Shown: positions 11,237 through 20,316, counted from the stretch's first letter. The stretch: 64,000 nucleotides of DNA from Cellulosimicrobium sp. ES-005 (GCF_040448685.1 NZ_CP159290.1:4278001-4342000), one strand, 5' to 3'. A program made the numbers and translations. The notes: generated from the sequence alone by a model not told the origin.

Positions 11237-11931
11237 CGACCATCCCCAGCACGCCGGCCGCCGGCGGACCCGCGACCGGCCCCGTCCCGGTGGTGCTCGT
11301 CGACGACCACCACATGTTCCGGGCGGGAGTGCGCGCGAGCCTCGACCCCGCCCTCGTCACCGTGGTGGGGGAGGCGGACGACGTCGAGTCCGCCGTCGCG
11401 CGCGTGCACGAGCTGCGCCCCCCGGTCGTGCTCCTCGACGTGCACCTGCCGGGCGGCAGCGGGGGCGGCGGCGCGGAGGTCGTCCAGCGCTGCGCCGACG
11501 TGCTCGGCGACGTGCGGTTCCTCGCGCTGTCGGTGTCCGACGCCGCGGAGGACGTCGTCGCGGTCATCCGCGCCGGTGCGCGCGGCTACGTGACGAAGGC
11601 GATCTCCGGGCCGGACCTGTCGGCCGCCGTCGGGCAGGTCGCGGGCGGCGACGCGGTGTTCTCGCCGCGCCTCGCGGGCTTCGTGCTCGACGCGTTCGGC
11701 ACGGGGGCGGGCGACGTCGCGGTGCGCGACGACGAGCTGGACCGGCTGTCCGCGCGCGAGCAGGAGGTCATGCGCCTCATCGCGCGCGGGTACACCTACC
11801 GCGAGGTCGCGTCCGAGCTGTTCATCTCGATCAAGACGGTCGAGACCCACGTCTCCGCGGTCCTGCGCAAGCTCCAGCTGTCCTCCCGCCACGAGCTCAC
11901 CCGCTGGGCGGCCCAGCGCCGCCTCCTCTAG
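11233..11931 (+). CDS. NarL/FixJ-family response regulator
   Basis: 232 residues. The receiver domain has acidic residues in LVDDHHMFRAG, phosphoacceptor Asp69 in VVLLDVHLPGG and the conserved Lys in GYVTKAI. A Gly-rich insert (GGSGGGGA) follows the phosphorylation loop. The C-terminal LuxR-type HTH reads LSAREQEVMRLIARGYTYRE followed by ELFISIKTVETHVS. It binds DNA when phosphorylated by the overlapping upstream kinase; likely targets are the two divergent stress genes, by analogy with LiaFSR systems. Confidence 0.92.
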   Translation: MTTIPSTPAAGGPATGPVPVVLVDDHHMFRAGVRASLDPALVTVVGEADDVESAVARVHELRPPVVLLDVHLPGGSGGGGAEVVQRCADVLGDVRFLALSVSDAAEDVVAVIRAGARGYVTKAISGPDLSAAVGQVAGGDAVFSPRLAGFVLDAFGTGAGDVAVRDDELDRLSAREQEVMRLIARGYTYREVASELFISIKTVETHVSAVLRKLQLSSRHELTRWAAQRRLL

Positions 11932-11984
11932 CGGCACCGCCCCGTGTCGCGCGCCCGCCCCGGGCCTGACGCACACTGGCGGGT

Positions 11985-13529
11985 GTGAGCATGGCAGCCC
12001 GTGCCCCGCGCCGCGAGCCCGCTGCCGCTCGGTGGGGGTGGATCGTGGCCGCCGTCGTGGCGGTGCTGGCGTTCGCGGTGCGGTGGCACCTCGTCGGCGG
12101 CTCGGCCGGGGTCGGTGCGTACCGCGGGTACGACGACGGCGTGTACTTCTCGGCGGCGGTGGCGTTCGTGCACGGCCGCCTGCCCTACCGGGACTTCCTG
12201 TTGCTGCACCCGCCCGGCTCGATGCTCGCCCTGACGCCCTTCGCGGGGCTCACCGCATGGACGAGCGACGACCACGCCCTGGTCGCCGCGCGCGTCGGCC
12301 TCATGCTCGTCGGCGCGGCCAACGCCGTGCTCGTGACGCGCGTCGCGCGCCGGTGGGGCGCGACGGCCGCGGTCGTGGGCGGCGTCCTGTACGCGGTGTC
12401 CTACGCCGCGGCGTGGGCCGAGCGCCTCACGCTGCTCGAGCCCCTGGGCTCCCTGTGCCTGCTCGGCGGGGTCGTGCTGCTGCTCCGGGGCCTCGACGCA
12501 CGCCGGGAGGGCACCGGCAGCGGGCGTCTCTGGGCGTGGGCGGGCGGCGCCGTCCTCGGGCTCGGCGCGACGGTCAAGATCTGGGGCGTCGTGCCGCTGG
12601 CCGTCGTGCTCCTCTGGCTCCTGGCCGTCGCCGGGTGGCGCACCGCCGCCCGCGCCGCCGCGGGCGCCGTCGTCGCGCTGGCGACCGTGCTGCTGCCGTT
12701 CCTCCTCGCTGCGGGCCCGGACATGGTCCGCATGGTGGTGCTCTCCCAGCTCGGCCGGCCGCGGGAGCCGAAAGACCTCGAGCAGCGGCTCGTGTGGATC
12801 ACGGGGACGGGAGGTCTCGAGGAGCTCGTGTCGCCCCGGGCCCAGGTCGCGGCCGTCTGGACCGTGCTGGTGCTGCTGACCGTCGCGGCGGTCGTCGCCT
12901 GGGCCGGGCGGCGGGGACGGCTCTGGGTCGTGCTGCTCGTGGCGCAGGTCGGCGTGCTGCTGGCCGCGCCGTCCGCGTACGCGCAGTACGCCGCCTTCCC
13001 GGCGCCCGCCCTGGTCCTCGTCCTGGCAGCGGCGTGCTCGCTCCTGCCGCGCCCGGGCCGGGTCGTGGCGGGGACGGTCCTGAGCGCCGGGGCGGGAGCC
13101 CTCCTGGTGGCGGCCGTGCTGACCGCGCCCCGCTTCGTGCCCCTCCCGACGGCCGAGGTCGCGGCCCGGCTCCCGGACGACGGCTGCGTGCGCGCCGACT
13201 CCCCCGGGATGCTGGCCGTCCTCGACGTGCTGAGCCGCGACCTGGAGCGCGGCTGCGAGCTCCCGGTGGACCTCTCGGGGTACACCTACGACCTCGGCGC
13301 GCGCGACGCCGACGGGGAGGCCGTCCCGCGCCGTCGGAACCTCGCCTGGCAGGCCGAGGCGCTGCGCTACCTGACCTCGGGGACGTCCGCCGTCCTCGTG
13401 CGGACGACCGGCGACGGGTTCAGCGACGAGACGTGGCGGGCTCTCGACGAGGCGACGACGACCGTGCTCGACCGCCCGGGCGTGCGGGTGCTGGTCCCGC
13501 ACGACGACCCGGCGCGACCGGGAGGCTGA
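11985..13529 (+). CDS. Polytopic membrane glycosyltransferase (GT39/ArnT-like)
   Basis: 514-residue membrane protein with about ten hydrophobic segments and a soluble C-terminal part of about 130 residues. The first extracytoplasmic loop reads YRGYDDGVYFSAAVAF followed by PYRDFLLLHPPG. The acidic pair after the first helix and the HPPG motif are typical of GT-C transferases that use polyprenyl-phosphate sugars outside the membrane. GTG at 11985 and ATG at 11991 are both possible starts. Acceptor and sugar cannot be read from the sequence. The stop is 8 bases from the convergent cysG stop. Confidence 0.75.
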   Translation: MSMAARAPRREPAAARWGWIVAAVVAVLAFAVRWHLVGGSAGVGAYRGYDDGVYFSAAVAFVHGRLPYRDFLLLHPPGSMLALTPFAGLTAWTSDDHALVAARVGLMLVGAANAVLVTRVARRWGATAAVVGGVLYAVSYAAAWAERLTLLEPLGSLCLLGGVVLLLRGLDARREGTGSGRLWAWAGGAVLGLGATVKIWGVVPLAVVLLWLLAVAGWRTAARAAAGAVVALATVLLPFLLAAGPDMVRMVVLSQLGRPREPKDLEQRLVWITGTGGLEELVSPRAQVAAVWTVLVLLTVAAVVAWAGRRGRLWVVLLVAQVGVLLAAPSAYAQYAAFPAPALVLVLAAACSLLPRPGRVVAGTVLSAGAGALLVAAVLTAPRFVPLPTAEVAARLPDDGCVRADSPGMLAVLDVLSRDLERGCELPVDLSGYTYDLGARDADGEAVPRRRNLAWQAEALRYLTSGTSAVLVRTTGDGFSDETWRALDEATTTVLDRPGVRVLVPHDDPARPGG

Positions 13530-13537
13530 GTCAGCGG

Positions 13538-14941
13538 CTACCCGGAGCGGCGACGCGCGCCGTGGCCGTCGCCGGGGGCGTCGGCGGGCCAGGCGGGGGA
13601 GAGGGTCACCACGTCGCCGACGACGGTCACGGCCGGCGGGCGGACGCCCGCCTCGCGCGCGCGGTCGGCGATGGTCGCGAGGGTGCCGACGGTCGTGCGC
13701 TGGCGCGGGCCGTAGCCGTCCTCCACGACCGCGACCGGCGTCTCGGGCGGACGGCCCTGCGCCACGAGCGCGGCGGCCGTCTCCGCGAGGCGAGAGACGC
13801 CCATGAGCAGGACGACCGTGTGGTCGGTCGCGGCGGGGACCTTGCCGACGTCCTCGTGCCCGGTGAGCACGGTGAACCCGCGCGACAGGCCGCGGTGCGT
13901 GACGGGGATGCCCGCCGCGGCGGGCACGGAGACGGCGCTCGTCACGCCCGGGACGACCTCGACCGGGATGCCGTGCTCGCGGCACGCCTCGGCCTCCTCG
14001 CCGCCGCGCCCGAACACGTAGGGGTCGCCGCCCTTGAGCCGCACGACCCGCCGCCCGACGAGCGCGTGGTGCACGAGGATCCGGTTGATCTCCGCCTGCG
14101 GCACCGGGTGGTGGCCCGGCGTCTTGCCGACGTCCACGACCTCGACGTCGTCGCCGAGCTCGGCGAGCAGGCCGCGCGGCCCGAGCCGGTCGACCACGAC
14201 GACGTCCGCCTCCGCCAGGAGGCGGCGTCCCCGCACCGAGATCAGCCCGGCGTCGCCGGGGCCGCCCCCGACGAGCGCGACCGTCCCCACCGGCCGCACG
14301 AGCGGCTCCGAGACGGCCCCGGCGCGGGGGGCGTCGTCGTCGGCCGTGGGGCGCGTGCCCGCCGGGCGGACCGCACGGAGCGGGAGCTCTCCCGTCTCGA
14401 GCAGCGCCGCGACGGCGTCGCGGACGCGCTGGGCGCGGCGCGGGTCCCGGCCCGCGTTGACGGACACCGTGACCTCCGCGGCCGGGGCGCCGCGGGACGC
14501 GCCGCCCGGGACGCGCGTGCGTGCCACGGCGGGCACCCACGCGGTCGCGAGGTCCGCGTCGCCCGCGGCGACGCAGAAGACCCGGTCGGCCTCGGCGTCG
14601 GCGGCGACCTGGGAGTCCACGCCCGGGTCGCCGGTCGCGGTGTGGACGAGCCACGCGCCGTCGAGGTCCCCGGTGAGGTAGTCGCGCCGCACCCACGACA
14701 GCCGCGCACCGTGGTCCGCGGGCAGGGCGACGTGCCCGTGCGCGTCGCCGGCGGGGCCGTGCACCGCGAGCAGCTCCGCGAGGTCCTCGCAGACGAACGG
14801 CGCGACGACGGTCACGACGGCGCCCGCGTCGAGGAGCCCCCGCGTGCGGCGCGCCGCGACGGGGCCGCCGCCGACGACGACGGCCCGGCGACCGTCGAGA
14901 CGCAGGCCCAGGGGGTACGTCTCGTGCTCGGGTGCGGTCAC
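13538..14941 (-). CDS. cysG: Siroheme synthase CysG (bifunctional)
   Basis: 467 residues, fused as in enterobacterial CysG. An N-terminal NAD-binding precorrin-2 dehydrogenase/ferrochelatase part begins LDGRRAVVVGGGPVAARR (about 16). The C-terminal uroporphyrinogen-III methyltransferase begins VALVGGGPGDAGL (about 222) and contains VVRLKGGDPYVFGRGGEE, GVTSAVSVPAAAGIPVTHRG and a second Gly-rich SAM loop. It makes the siroheme needed by the sulfite reductase at the head of the same operon. GTG start; 10 bases after the cysN stop. Confidence 0.95.
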   Translation of the reverse strand: MTAPEHETYPLGLRLDGRRAVVVGGGPVAARRTRGLLDAGAVVTVVAPFVCEDLAELLAVHGPAGDAHGHVALPADHGARLSWVRRDYLTGDLDGAWLVHTATGDPGVDSQVAADAEADRVFCVAAGDADLATAWVPAVARTRVPGGASRGAPAAEVTVSVNAGRDPRRAQRVRDAVAALLETGELPLRAVRPAGTRPTADDDAPRAGAVSEPLVRPVGTVALVGGGPGDAGLISVRGRRLLAEADVVVVDRLGPRGLLAELGDDVEVVDVGKTPGHHPVPQAEINRILVHHALVGRRVVRLKGGDPYVFGRGGEEAEACREHGIPVEVVPGVTSAVSVPAAAGIPVTHRGLSRGFTVLTGHEDVGKVPAATDHTVVLLMGVSRLAETAAALVAQGRPPETPVAVVEDGYGPRQRTTVGTLATIADRAREAGVRPPAVTVVGDVVTLSPAWPADAPGDGHGARRRSG

Positions 14942-14951
14942 GGCGTCCAGC

Positions 14952-16340
14952 CTAGATCGCGTACGAGCCGGGCCGGGACGCCGGACGCCGGGCGGCGGCG
15001 AGCGCGTCGCCGACCATGCCGGCGGCGAGCGTGCCGCCGTCCTGGGCGTCGACGAGCAGGAACGCGCCCGTGCGGCGGGCCACGACGTACTCCTCGGCCG
15101 CGACGGGCGACGCGAGCCGCAGGGTCACGCGGCCGATGTCGTTGAGGTCGAGGCGCTCGGCCGGGTCGAGCTCGGCGGTGTCGAGGTCGAGCCGCCCGAC
15201 GACGTCGCGCACCACCGCCTGCACCGTGCGGGTCGTGTGCTTGAGCAGCACGCGCGCGCCGGGCAGGAGCGGGCGGTCGCTGAGCCACGCGACGGTGCCC
15301 TCGACGTCCTGCGTGACCTCGGGGGCCTCCGCGGCGGAGGCGATGAGGTCGCCGCGCGCGACGTCCACGTCGTCGGCGAGGCGGATCGTCACGGACTGCG
15401 GCGCGAACGCCTCCGTGAGCACCTCGCCGGACGCGAGCGAGTCGGCCGTGTCGATCCCGACGACGGTCGTGCGGCGACCGGACGGCAGCACGACGACCTC
15501 GTCCCCGACCGTCACGACGCCCGACGCCACCTGCCCGGCGTACCCGCGGTAGTCGCGGTAGCGCTCGTCGGCCGCCGCCTGCGGGCGGATGACCACCTGG
15601 ACGGGGAAGCGGAACGCCTCGGTCTCCGGGTCGTCGCCCGTCGGGAGCTCCTCGAGCAGCTCGAGCAGGCTCGGGCCGTCGTACCAGGGCGTGTTCGCGC
15701 TCGCGCGGTCCACCACGTTGTCGCCCACGAGCGCGGACACCGGGATGGTGTGCACGTCGCCGACGCCGAGCGAGGTCGCGGCCGCGCGGATGTCCGCCGC
15801 GAGCTCCTCGTACCGGGCCTCGCTGTAGTCGACGAGGTCGATCTTGTTGACCGCGACGACGACGTGCGGCACGCGCAGGAGGCTCGCGACCGCGAGGTGG
15901 CGGCGCGTCTGCTCGAGCAGGCCCTTGCGCGCGTCGATGAGCAGCACGACGACGTCCGCCGTCGACGCTCCCGTGACGGTGTTGCGCGTGTACTGCACGT
16001 GCCCGGGGCAGTCGGCGAGGATGAACGACCGGCGCGCGGTCGCGAAGTACCGGTACGCCACGTCGATCGTGATGCCCTGCTCGCGCTCGGCGCGCAGTCC
16101 GTCCGTGAGGAGCGCGAGGTCGGCCGACTCGAGGCCGCGGTCGCGCGAGACGCGCTCGACGGCGTCGAGCTGGTCCGCGAGCACGGACTTCGAGTCGAAG
16201 AGGAGGCGGCCCACGAGCGTGGACTTGCCGTCGTCGACGGAGCCCGCCGTCGCGAGGCGCAGCAGCGTGCCGCGGCGCGCGTCGTCGAGCGGGACGGTCG
16301 TGCCCTCGGTGACGGCGCCGGTGCTGGTCTGGGTGCCCAT
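14952..16340 (-). CDS. cysN: Sulfate adenylyltransferase subunit 1 (GTPase) CysN
   Basis: EF-Tu-like GTPase that drives APS formation by CysD. 462 residues: P-loop GSVDDGKSTL (about 34), DCPGHVQYTRN (G3), NKIDLVD (G4), then two beta-barrel domains. There is no C-terminal APS kinase (CysC) extension, which agrees with the pathway here going through APS rather than PAPS. The ATG overlaps the cysD stop (TGATG), implying translational coupling for the 1:1 complex. Confidence 0.96.
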   Translation of the reverse strand: MGTQTSTGAVTEGTTVPLDDARRGTLLRLATAGSVDDGKSTLVGRLLFDSKSVLADQLDAVERVSRDRGLESADLALLTDGLRAEREQGITIDVAYRYFATARRSFILADCPGHVQYTRNTVTGASTADVVVLLIDARKGLLEQTRRHLAVASLLRVPHVVVAVNKIDLVDYSEARYEELAADIRAAATSLGVGDVHTIPVSALVGDNVVDRASANTPWYDGPSLLELLEELPTGDDPETEAFRFPVQVVIRPQAAADERYRDYRGYAGQVASGVVTVGDEVVVLPSGRRTTVVGIDTADSLASGEVLTEAFAPQSVTIRLADDVDVARGDLIASAAEAPEVTQDVEGTVAWLSDRPLLPGARVLLKHTTRTVQAVVRDVVGRLDLDTAELDPAERLDLNDIGRVTLRLASPVAAEEYVVARRTGAFLLVDAQDGGTLAAGMVGDALAAARRPASRPGSYAI

Positions 16341-17347
16341 CAGAAGTACCCCTCCTTCTTGCGGTCCTCCATGGCGGCCTCGGAGAGGCGGTCGTCGGCG
16401 CGGGTCGCGCCGCGCTCGGTGATGCGCGTCGCGGCGACCTCGGCGATGACGTCCTCGACGCCCGTCGCGTCCGACCGCACGGCGCCGGTGCACGACATGT
16501 CGCCGACGGTCCGGTAGCGCACCGTCTCGGTCCGCCGCGACGCGGCCTCGGCGTCCGTGCGGGGCTCCGAGTACGGCCCGACGGCGAGCAGCATCCCGTC
16601 GCGGTCGAACACCTCGCGCTCGTGTGCGTAGTAGAGCTCGGGGAGCTCGATGCGCTCGCGTGCGATGTAGCGCCACACGTCGAGCTCGGTCCAGTTCGAC
16701 AGCGGGAACACGCGGACGTGCTCGCCGGGCCGGTGGCGCCCGTTGTAGAGGTTCCACAGCTCCGGGCGCTGGTTGCGCGGGTCCCACTGTCCGAACTCGT
16801 CGCGCAGCGAGAACACGCGCTCCTTGGCGCGCGCCTTCTCCTCGTCGCGCCGGCCGCCGCCGAACACGGCGTCGAACTTGTGCCCCGAGATCGCGTCGAG
16901 CAGCGGCTGCGTCTGCAGGGGGTTGCGCGTCCCGTCCGCGCGCTCGCGCAGGCGGCCGTCGTCGAGGTAGTCCTGGACGCTCGCGACCTCGAGCCGCAGG
17001 CCCAGGCGGGCCGCCGTCGCGTCGCGGTAGGCGAGCACCTCGGGGAAGTTGTGGCCCGTGTCCACGTGCAGCACCGGGAACGGCACGGGGCCGGGCGCGA
17101 ACGCCTTGACCGCGAGGTGCAGCATCACCACGGAGTCCTTGCCGCCGCTGAACAGCAGCACGGGGCGCTCGAACTCGGCCACCACCTCGCGGACGATGTG
17201 GATGCCCTCGCTCTCGAGCGCGTCGAGCTGCGCGAGACGGCGCCCGCCGGGCAGCGCCGAGCCGGGGACCGGCGCGTCCGCGCGGGCGCCGGCGGGAGCA
17301 CCGGCGGGGGAGCCCGGTGCGTCGGTCGTCAGGTCGATGGTCGTCAT
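16340..17347 (-). CDS. cysD: Sulfate adenylyltransferase subunit 2 CysD
   Basis: Catalytic subunit that adenylates sulfate with ATP. 335 residues, with the PP-loop SGGKDSVVMLHLA (about 67), HVDTGHNFPE, FGGGRRDEEKARAKER and the C-terminal SCTGAV ... RKKEGYF block of CysD. The first 35 residues are an Ala/Pro/Gly-rich extension. ATG at 17347 is preferred because GAGG lies 7 bases upstream. ATG at 17359, overlapping the cysH stop as ATGA, would add four residues and is also plausible. Confidence 0.95.
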   Translation of the reverse strand: MTTIDLTTDAPGSPAGAPAGARADAPVPGSALPGGRRLAQLDALESEGIHIVREVVAEFERPVLLFSGGKDSVVMLHLAVKAFAPGPVPFPVLHVDTGHNFPEVLAYRDATAARLGLRLEVASVQDYLDDGRLRERADGTRNPLQTQPLLDAISGHKFDAVFGGGRRDEEKARAKERVFSLRDEFGQWDPRNQRPELWNLYNGRHRPGEHVRVFPLSNWTELDVWRYIARERIELPELYYAHEREVFDRDGMLLAVGPYSEPRTDAEAASRRTETVRYRTVGDMSCTGAVRSDATGVEDVIAEVAATRITERGATRADDRLSEAAMEDRKKEGYF

Positions 17348-17355
17348 GCCCGTCC

Positions 17356-18249
17356 TCATACGTGGAGTCCGCACTCTGTCTTGTCGAGCCCCGCCCAGCG
17401 GCCGGCCCTCGGGTCCTCGCCCGGCGCGACGCGCCGGGTGCACGGCTGGCAGCCGATCGACGGGTAGCCGTCGTTCAGCAGGGGGTTGAGGATCACCTGG
17501 TGCCGCGCGGCGTACGCGAGCAGGTCGTCGAACGACCAGGCCGCGAGCGGGTTGATCTTCACGAGCCCGTTCTTCTCGTCGAACGTGACGAGGGGCGTGC
17601 CCGTCCGGGTCGGCGCCTCGTCACGGCGCACCCCCGTGACCCACACCTCGTAGCCCGCGAGCGTGCGGTGCAGGGGCTCGACCTTGCGCATCTGGCAGCA
17701 CAGGCCGGGGTCGCGCGAGAACAGGTCCTTGCCGTGCGCGGCGTCCTGCTGGGCGACCGTGAGCTCGGGCCGGACGTCGACGATCGTCACGTCCATCTGC
17801 TGCTCGACGGCGTCCCGCGTGCCGACCGTCTCGGCGAAGTGGTACCCCGTGTCGAGGAACAGCACGTCGACCCAGGGGATCTGCGCCGCCACGACGTGGG
17901 GGAGCACGGCGTCGGCCATGGAGCACGCCACCGCGACGGACGTCCCGAACTCGCGCGCAGCCCAGGCGATGACCTCCTCCGCGGTCGCCTCGGGGCGCGT
18001 GGCGCCCTCGACGCCGGGCGTGCCCGCGCCGTGCAGCAGCGCCGCGCCGCGCCGCGCGATCTCGCGCAGCTCGTCGAGCGACCGCTTCGGCCGGCCGTGC
18101 CGCGCGCGCTCCGCGTGGTGCGCGGCCTTCGCGCTCTCGCGCTGCTCGGCCCTGGCCTGCGCCGCGGCGCGCAGCGCGGCCAGTGGGTCGGGAGCGCCCG
18201 ACGGCGAGGTGCCGGCCGTCGTCGTGGTCACGTCCTGGTCCCCGCTCAC
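17356..18249 (-). CDS. cysH: Assimilatory APS reductase CysH
   Basis: Reduces adenylylsulfate to sulfite and AMP with thioredoxin. 297 residues. The [4Fe-4S]-type cysteine set is present: LCCQMRK and SIGCQPC, plus the catalytic C-terminal ECGLH. This set marks an APS-using enzyme, not a PAPS reductase. The PP-loop region reads VAVACSMADAVL with a cysteine-containing variant typical of the family. The GTG start overlaps the sulfite reductase stop (GTGA). An alternative GTG six codons later would shorten a disordered N-terminus. Confidence 0.94.
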   Translation of the reverse strand: MSGDQDVTTTTAGTSPSGAPDPLAALRAAAQARAEQRESAKAAHHAERARHGRPKRSLDELREIARRGAALLHGAGTPGVEGATRPEATAEEVIAWAAREFGTSVAVACSMADAVLPHVVAAQIPWVDVLFLDTGYHFAETVGTRDAVEQQMDVTIVDVRPELTVAQQDAAHGKDLFSRDPGLCCQMRKVEPLHRTLAGYEVWVTGVRRDEAPTRTGTPLVTFDEKNGLVKINPLAAWSFDDLLAYAARHQVILNPLLNDGYPSIGCQPCTRRVAPGEDPRAGRWAGLDKTECGLHV

Positions 18250-20000
18250 TGGAGCGCCTCCTCGTCGGCCCGGTGCGCCCACTCGGCGAACGTCTCGGCG
18301 CCGTCCTTGTCCGCCTCGTAGCGGCGCACGACGCGCTCGACGTAGTCGGCGATCTGCGTCGCGGGCACCTTGAGACCGCGCACCGTGCGCCCGAGCCCGC
18401 CCTCGTCGCGCCCCGTGCCGACGAGGCCGCCGCCGAGGTGCACCTGGTACCCGGGCATCTGCTCGCCGTCGACGGTGATGATCTGGCCCTTCAGGCCGAT
18501 GTCCGCCGTCTGGATGCGCGCGCACGAGTTGGGGCAGCCGTTGATGTTGAGGTCGAGCGGCCGCTCGACCAGCGACGGGACGTCCGCGAGGCGCTCCTCG
18601 AGCTCGCCGATGACGCGCGCGGCCGTGTCCTTGGTGTCGACGATCGCGAGCTTGCAGAACTCGATGCCCGTGCACGCGATGGTCGAGCGGCGGAACGGGC
18701 TCGGCCGGGCGGTGAGCCCGAGCGGCTCGAGGCCCGCGACGAGCTCGTCCACGCCCTCGGGCGGGACCCCCAGGACGACCAGCTTCTGGTGCGCCGTGAG
18801 GCGCACCGACCGGGCGCCGACCTTCTCCACCAGGTCCGCGAGACCCGTGAGCGTGCTGCCGCCCACGCGCCCCACGACGGGGGCGGCCCCGACGTAGTAG
18901 TCCCCGTCCTTCTGGAGGTGCACGCCCACGTGGTCGCCCGGACCGGTCGCCGGCGCGGGCGCGGGGCCGTCGGCGAGGCGGTACCCCAGGTACTCGCTCT
19001 CGAGCACCTCGCGGAACTTCTCCGTGCCCCAGTCGGCGAGGAGGAACTTCAGGCGCGCCTTGTTGCGCAGCCGGCGGTAGCCGTAGTCGCGGAAGATCCG
19101 CACGACGCCGTGCCACACGTCGGCCGCCTGCTCCTCGGTGACGAAGGCGCCCAGGCGCTCGCCGAGGCGCGGGGTCGTCGAGAGCGCGCCGCCGACCCAG
19201 AGGTCGTAGCCGGGGCCGAGCTCGGGGTGCACGACGCCGACGAGCGACACGTCGTTGATCTCGTGCACGACGTCGAGGCTGGGGTGCCCGGTGATCGCGG
19301 TCTTGAACTTGCGCGGGAGGTTCGCGAGCTCGGGGTCGCCGATGTACCGGCGCTTGATCTCGAGGATCACGGGAGTCGGGTCGATGATCTCGTCCGCCGC
19401 GATGCCGGCGACCGGGCTGCCGAGGAAGCCGCGCGGGGTGTCGCCGCAGGCCGTCGTCGTCTCGAGGCCGACGGTCGCGAGGCGGTCCCAGATCTCGGGG
19501 ACGGACTCGATCTCGATCCAGTGGTACTGGATGTTCTGCCGGTCGGTGATGTCGGCCGACCCCCGCGCGAAGTCGCGCGAGATGCCGCCGAGGACGCGCA
19601 GCGCGCGGACGTCGAGCTCCTGGCCGTCCGAGCGGACGCGGAGCATGAAGTACCTGTCCTCGAGCTCGTGCGGCTCGAGCGTCGCCGTCTTGCCCCCGTC
19701 GATCCCGGGCTTGCGCTGGGTGTAGAGGCCCCACCACCGGAAGCGGCCGTGCAGGTCGTCGCCGGGGATGGAGTCGAAGCCCTCGCGGGCGTAGATCGTC
19801 TCGATGCGCTCGCGCACGTCGAGGCCGTTGCCCGCGCGCTTGAGCTCCTCGTTGGCGTTGAGCGGCTCGGTGCCGTCCACCTTCCACTGCCCGTTCGGGC
19901 GGGCGGCGCGCGCCGGCCGGGCGGCGCGCTCGCCGGCGGGACGACCAGGTCGCGCGGCGGCGTCCTCGGTGGTCTCCGGCGCAGTCGTGGCCTGCGTCAT
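18246..20000 (-). CDS. sir: Ferredoxin-dependent sulfite reductase (siroheme, 4Fe-4S)
   Basis: Six-electron reduction of sulfite to sulfide. 584 residues with two ferredoxin-like half domains and two siroheme/4Fe-4S repeats. The cluster ligands are in ACTGIEFCKLA and NGCPNSCARIQ. The alternative annotation is nitrite reductase NirA, but the following cysHDN-cysG genes settle on sulfite. It is first in the operon; the distance from the leader peptide stop is 157 bases. ATG at 20000 follows GAGGAACCCCG. Confidence 0.94.
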   Translation of the reverse strand: MTQATTAPETTEDAAARPGRPAGERAARPARAARPNGQWKVDGTEPLNANEELKRAGNGLDVRERIETIYAREGFDSIPGDDLHGRFRWWGLYTQRKPGIDGGKTATLEPHELEDRYFMLRVRSDGQELDVRALRVLGGISRDFARGSADITDRQNIQYHWIEIESVPEIWDRLATVGLETTTACGDTPRGFLGSPVAGIAADEIIDPTPVILEIKRRYIGDPELANLPRKFKTAITGHPSLDVVHEINDVSLVGVVHPELGPGYDLWVGGALSTTPRLGERLGAFVTEEQAADVWHGVVRIFRDYGYRRLRNKARLKFLLADWGTEKFREVLESEYLGYRLADGPAPAPATGPGDHVGVHLQKDGDYYVGAAPVVGRVGGSTLTGLADLVEKVGARSVRLTAHQKLVVLGVPPEGVDELVAGLEPLGLTARPSPFRRSTIACTGIEFCKLAIVDTKDTAARVIGELEERLADVPSLVERPLDLNINGCPNSCARIQTADIGLKGQIITVDGEQMPGYQVHLGGGLVGTGRDEGGLGRTVRGLKVPATQIADYVERVVRRYEADKDGAETFAEWAHRADEEALQ

Positions 20001-20040
20001 CGGGGTTCCTCGTGTCCTCGTTCGGGGGCGGGGACGCGCG

Positions 20041-20157
20041 ACGGCGAGCGCTCAGCGAGGGTGCGAGTGGCTGAGGACCGACGGCGCGCGCCGGTTCTCA
20101 GGGTTTCTCCGGGGAGAGAGAGGCGAGCGTGCGGGCTCGCGCTGAGTCGGGCGCGGT
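20041..20157 (-). promoter_or_regulatory. Possible attenuator between leader peptide and sir
   Basis: The mRNA between the Cys-rich leader peptide and sir contains CUCAGC three times counting one copy in the leader: at 20175-20170 inside the cysteine codons, at 20146-20141 just after the leader stop, and at 20075-20070. A single complement GCUGAG lies at 20056-20051. A further hairpin GCGAGC/GCUCGC forms near 20142-20125. Mutually exclusive pairing governed by a stalled ribosome is an inference; no folding was computed. Confidence 0.45.
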
Positions 20158-20244
20158 TCAGCGACAACAGCTGAGACACGTGTGCGCGCACGCCGGCATC
20201 CCGTGACGCGAGGTCACGAGGAGGGTGCGGGCTGCCGTGGTCAT
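20158..20244 (-). CDS. Cysteine-rich leader peptide (attenuator)
   Basis: 28-residue open frame beginning MTTAARTLLVTSRHG and ending CAHTCLSCCR, with cysteines at 19, 23, 26 and 27. Three of the four are TGT codons, which are rare in this DNA. Short Cys-rich leader peptides ahead of sulfur-assimilation genes are known in actinomycetes and are thought to stall ribosomes when cysteinyl-tRNA is low. Its ATG lies 7 bases after a -10-like TATCGT, so translation is probably leaderless. It precedes sir-cysH-cysD-cysN-cysG on the same strand. Confidence 0.8.
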   Translation of the reverse strand: MTTAARTLLVTSRHGMPACAHTCLSCCR

Positions 20245-20251
20245 GCGCAGA

Positions 20252-20280
20252 ACGATAGCCGCCGTCCAGCGTGGTGGACA
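20252..20280 (-). promoter_or_regulatory. Promoter of the sulfur assimilation operon
   Basis: On the minus strand TATCGT (20257-20252) fits a -10 box placed 7 bases before the leader-peptide ATG. TGTCCA (20280-20275) lies 17 bases further up as a weak -35. Confidence 0.5.
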
Positions 20281-20316
20281 CCCCTCGTCCGCATGGTGGG
20301 AAACCTGAAATACTAG

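Noticed and set aside
11985-13529. Part of a capsule or arabinogalactan cluster
   Set aside because: A lone GT-C-like gene between a response regulator and cysG; no other envelope polysaccharide genes are linked.
18246-20000. Nitrite reductase NirA
   Set aside because: Motifs cannot separate the two, but the cysteine leader and the cysH-cysD-cysN-cysG context point to sulfite reduction.
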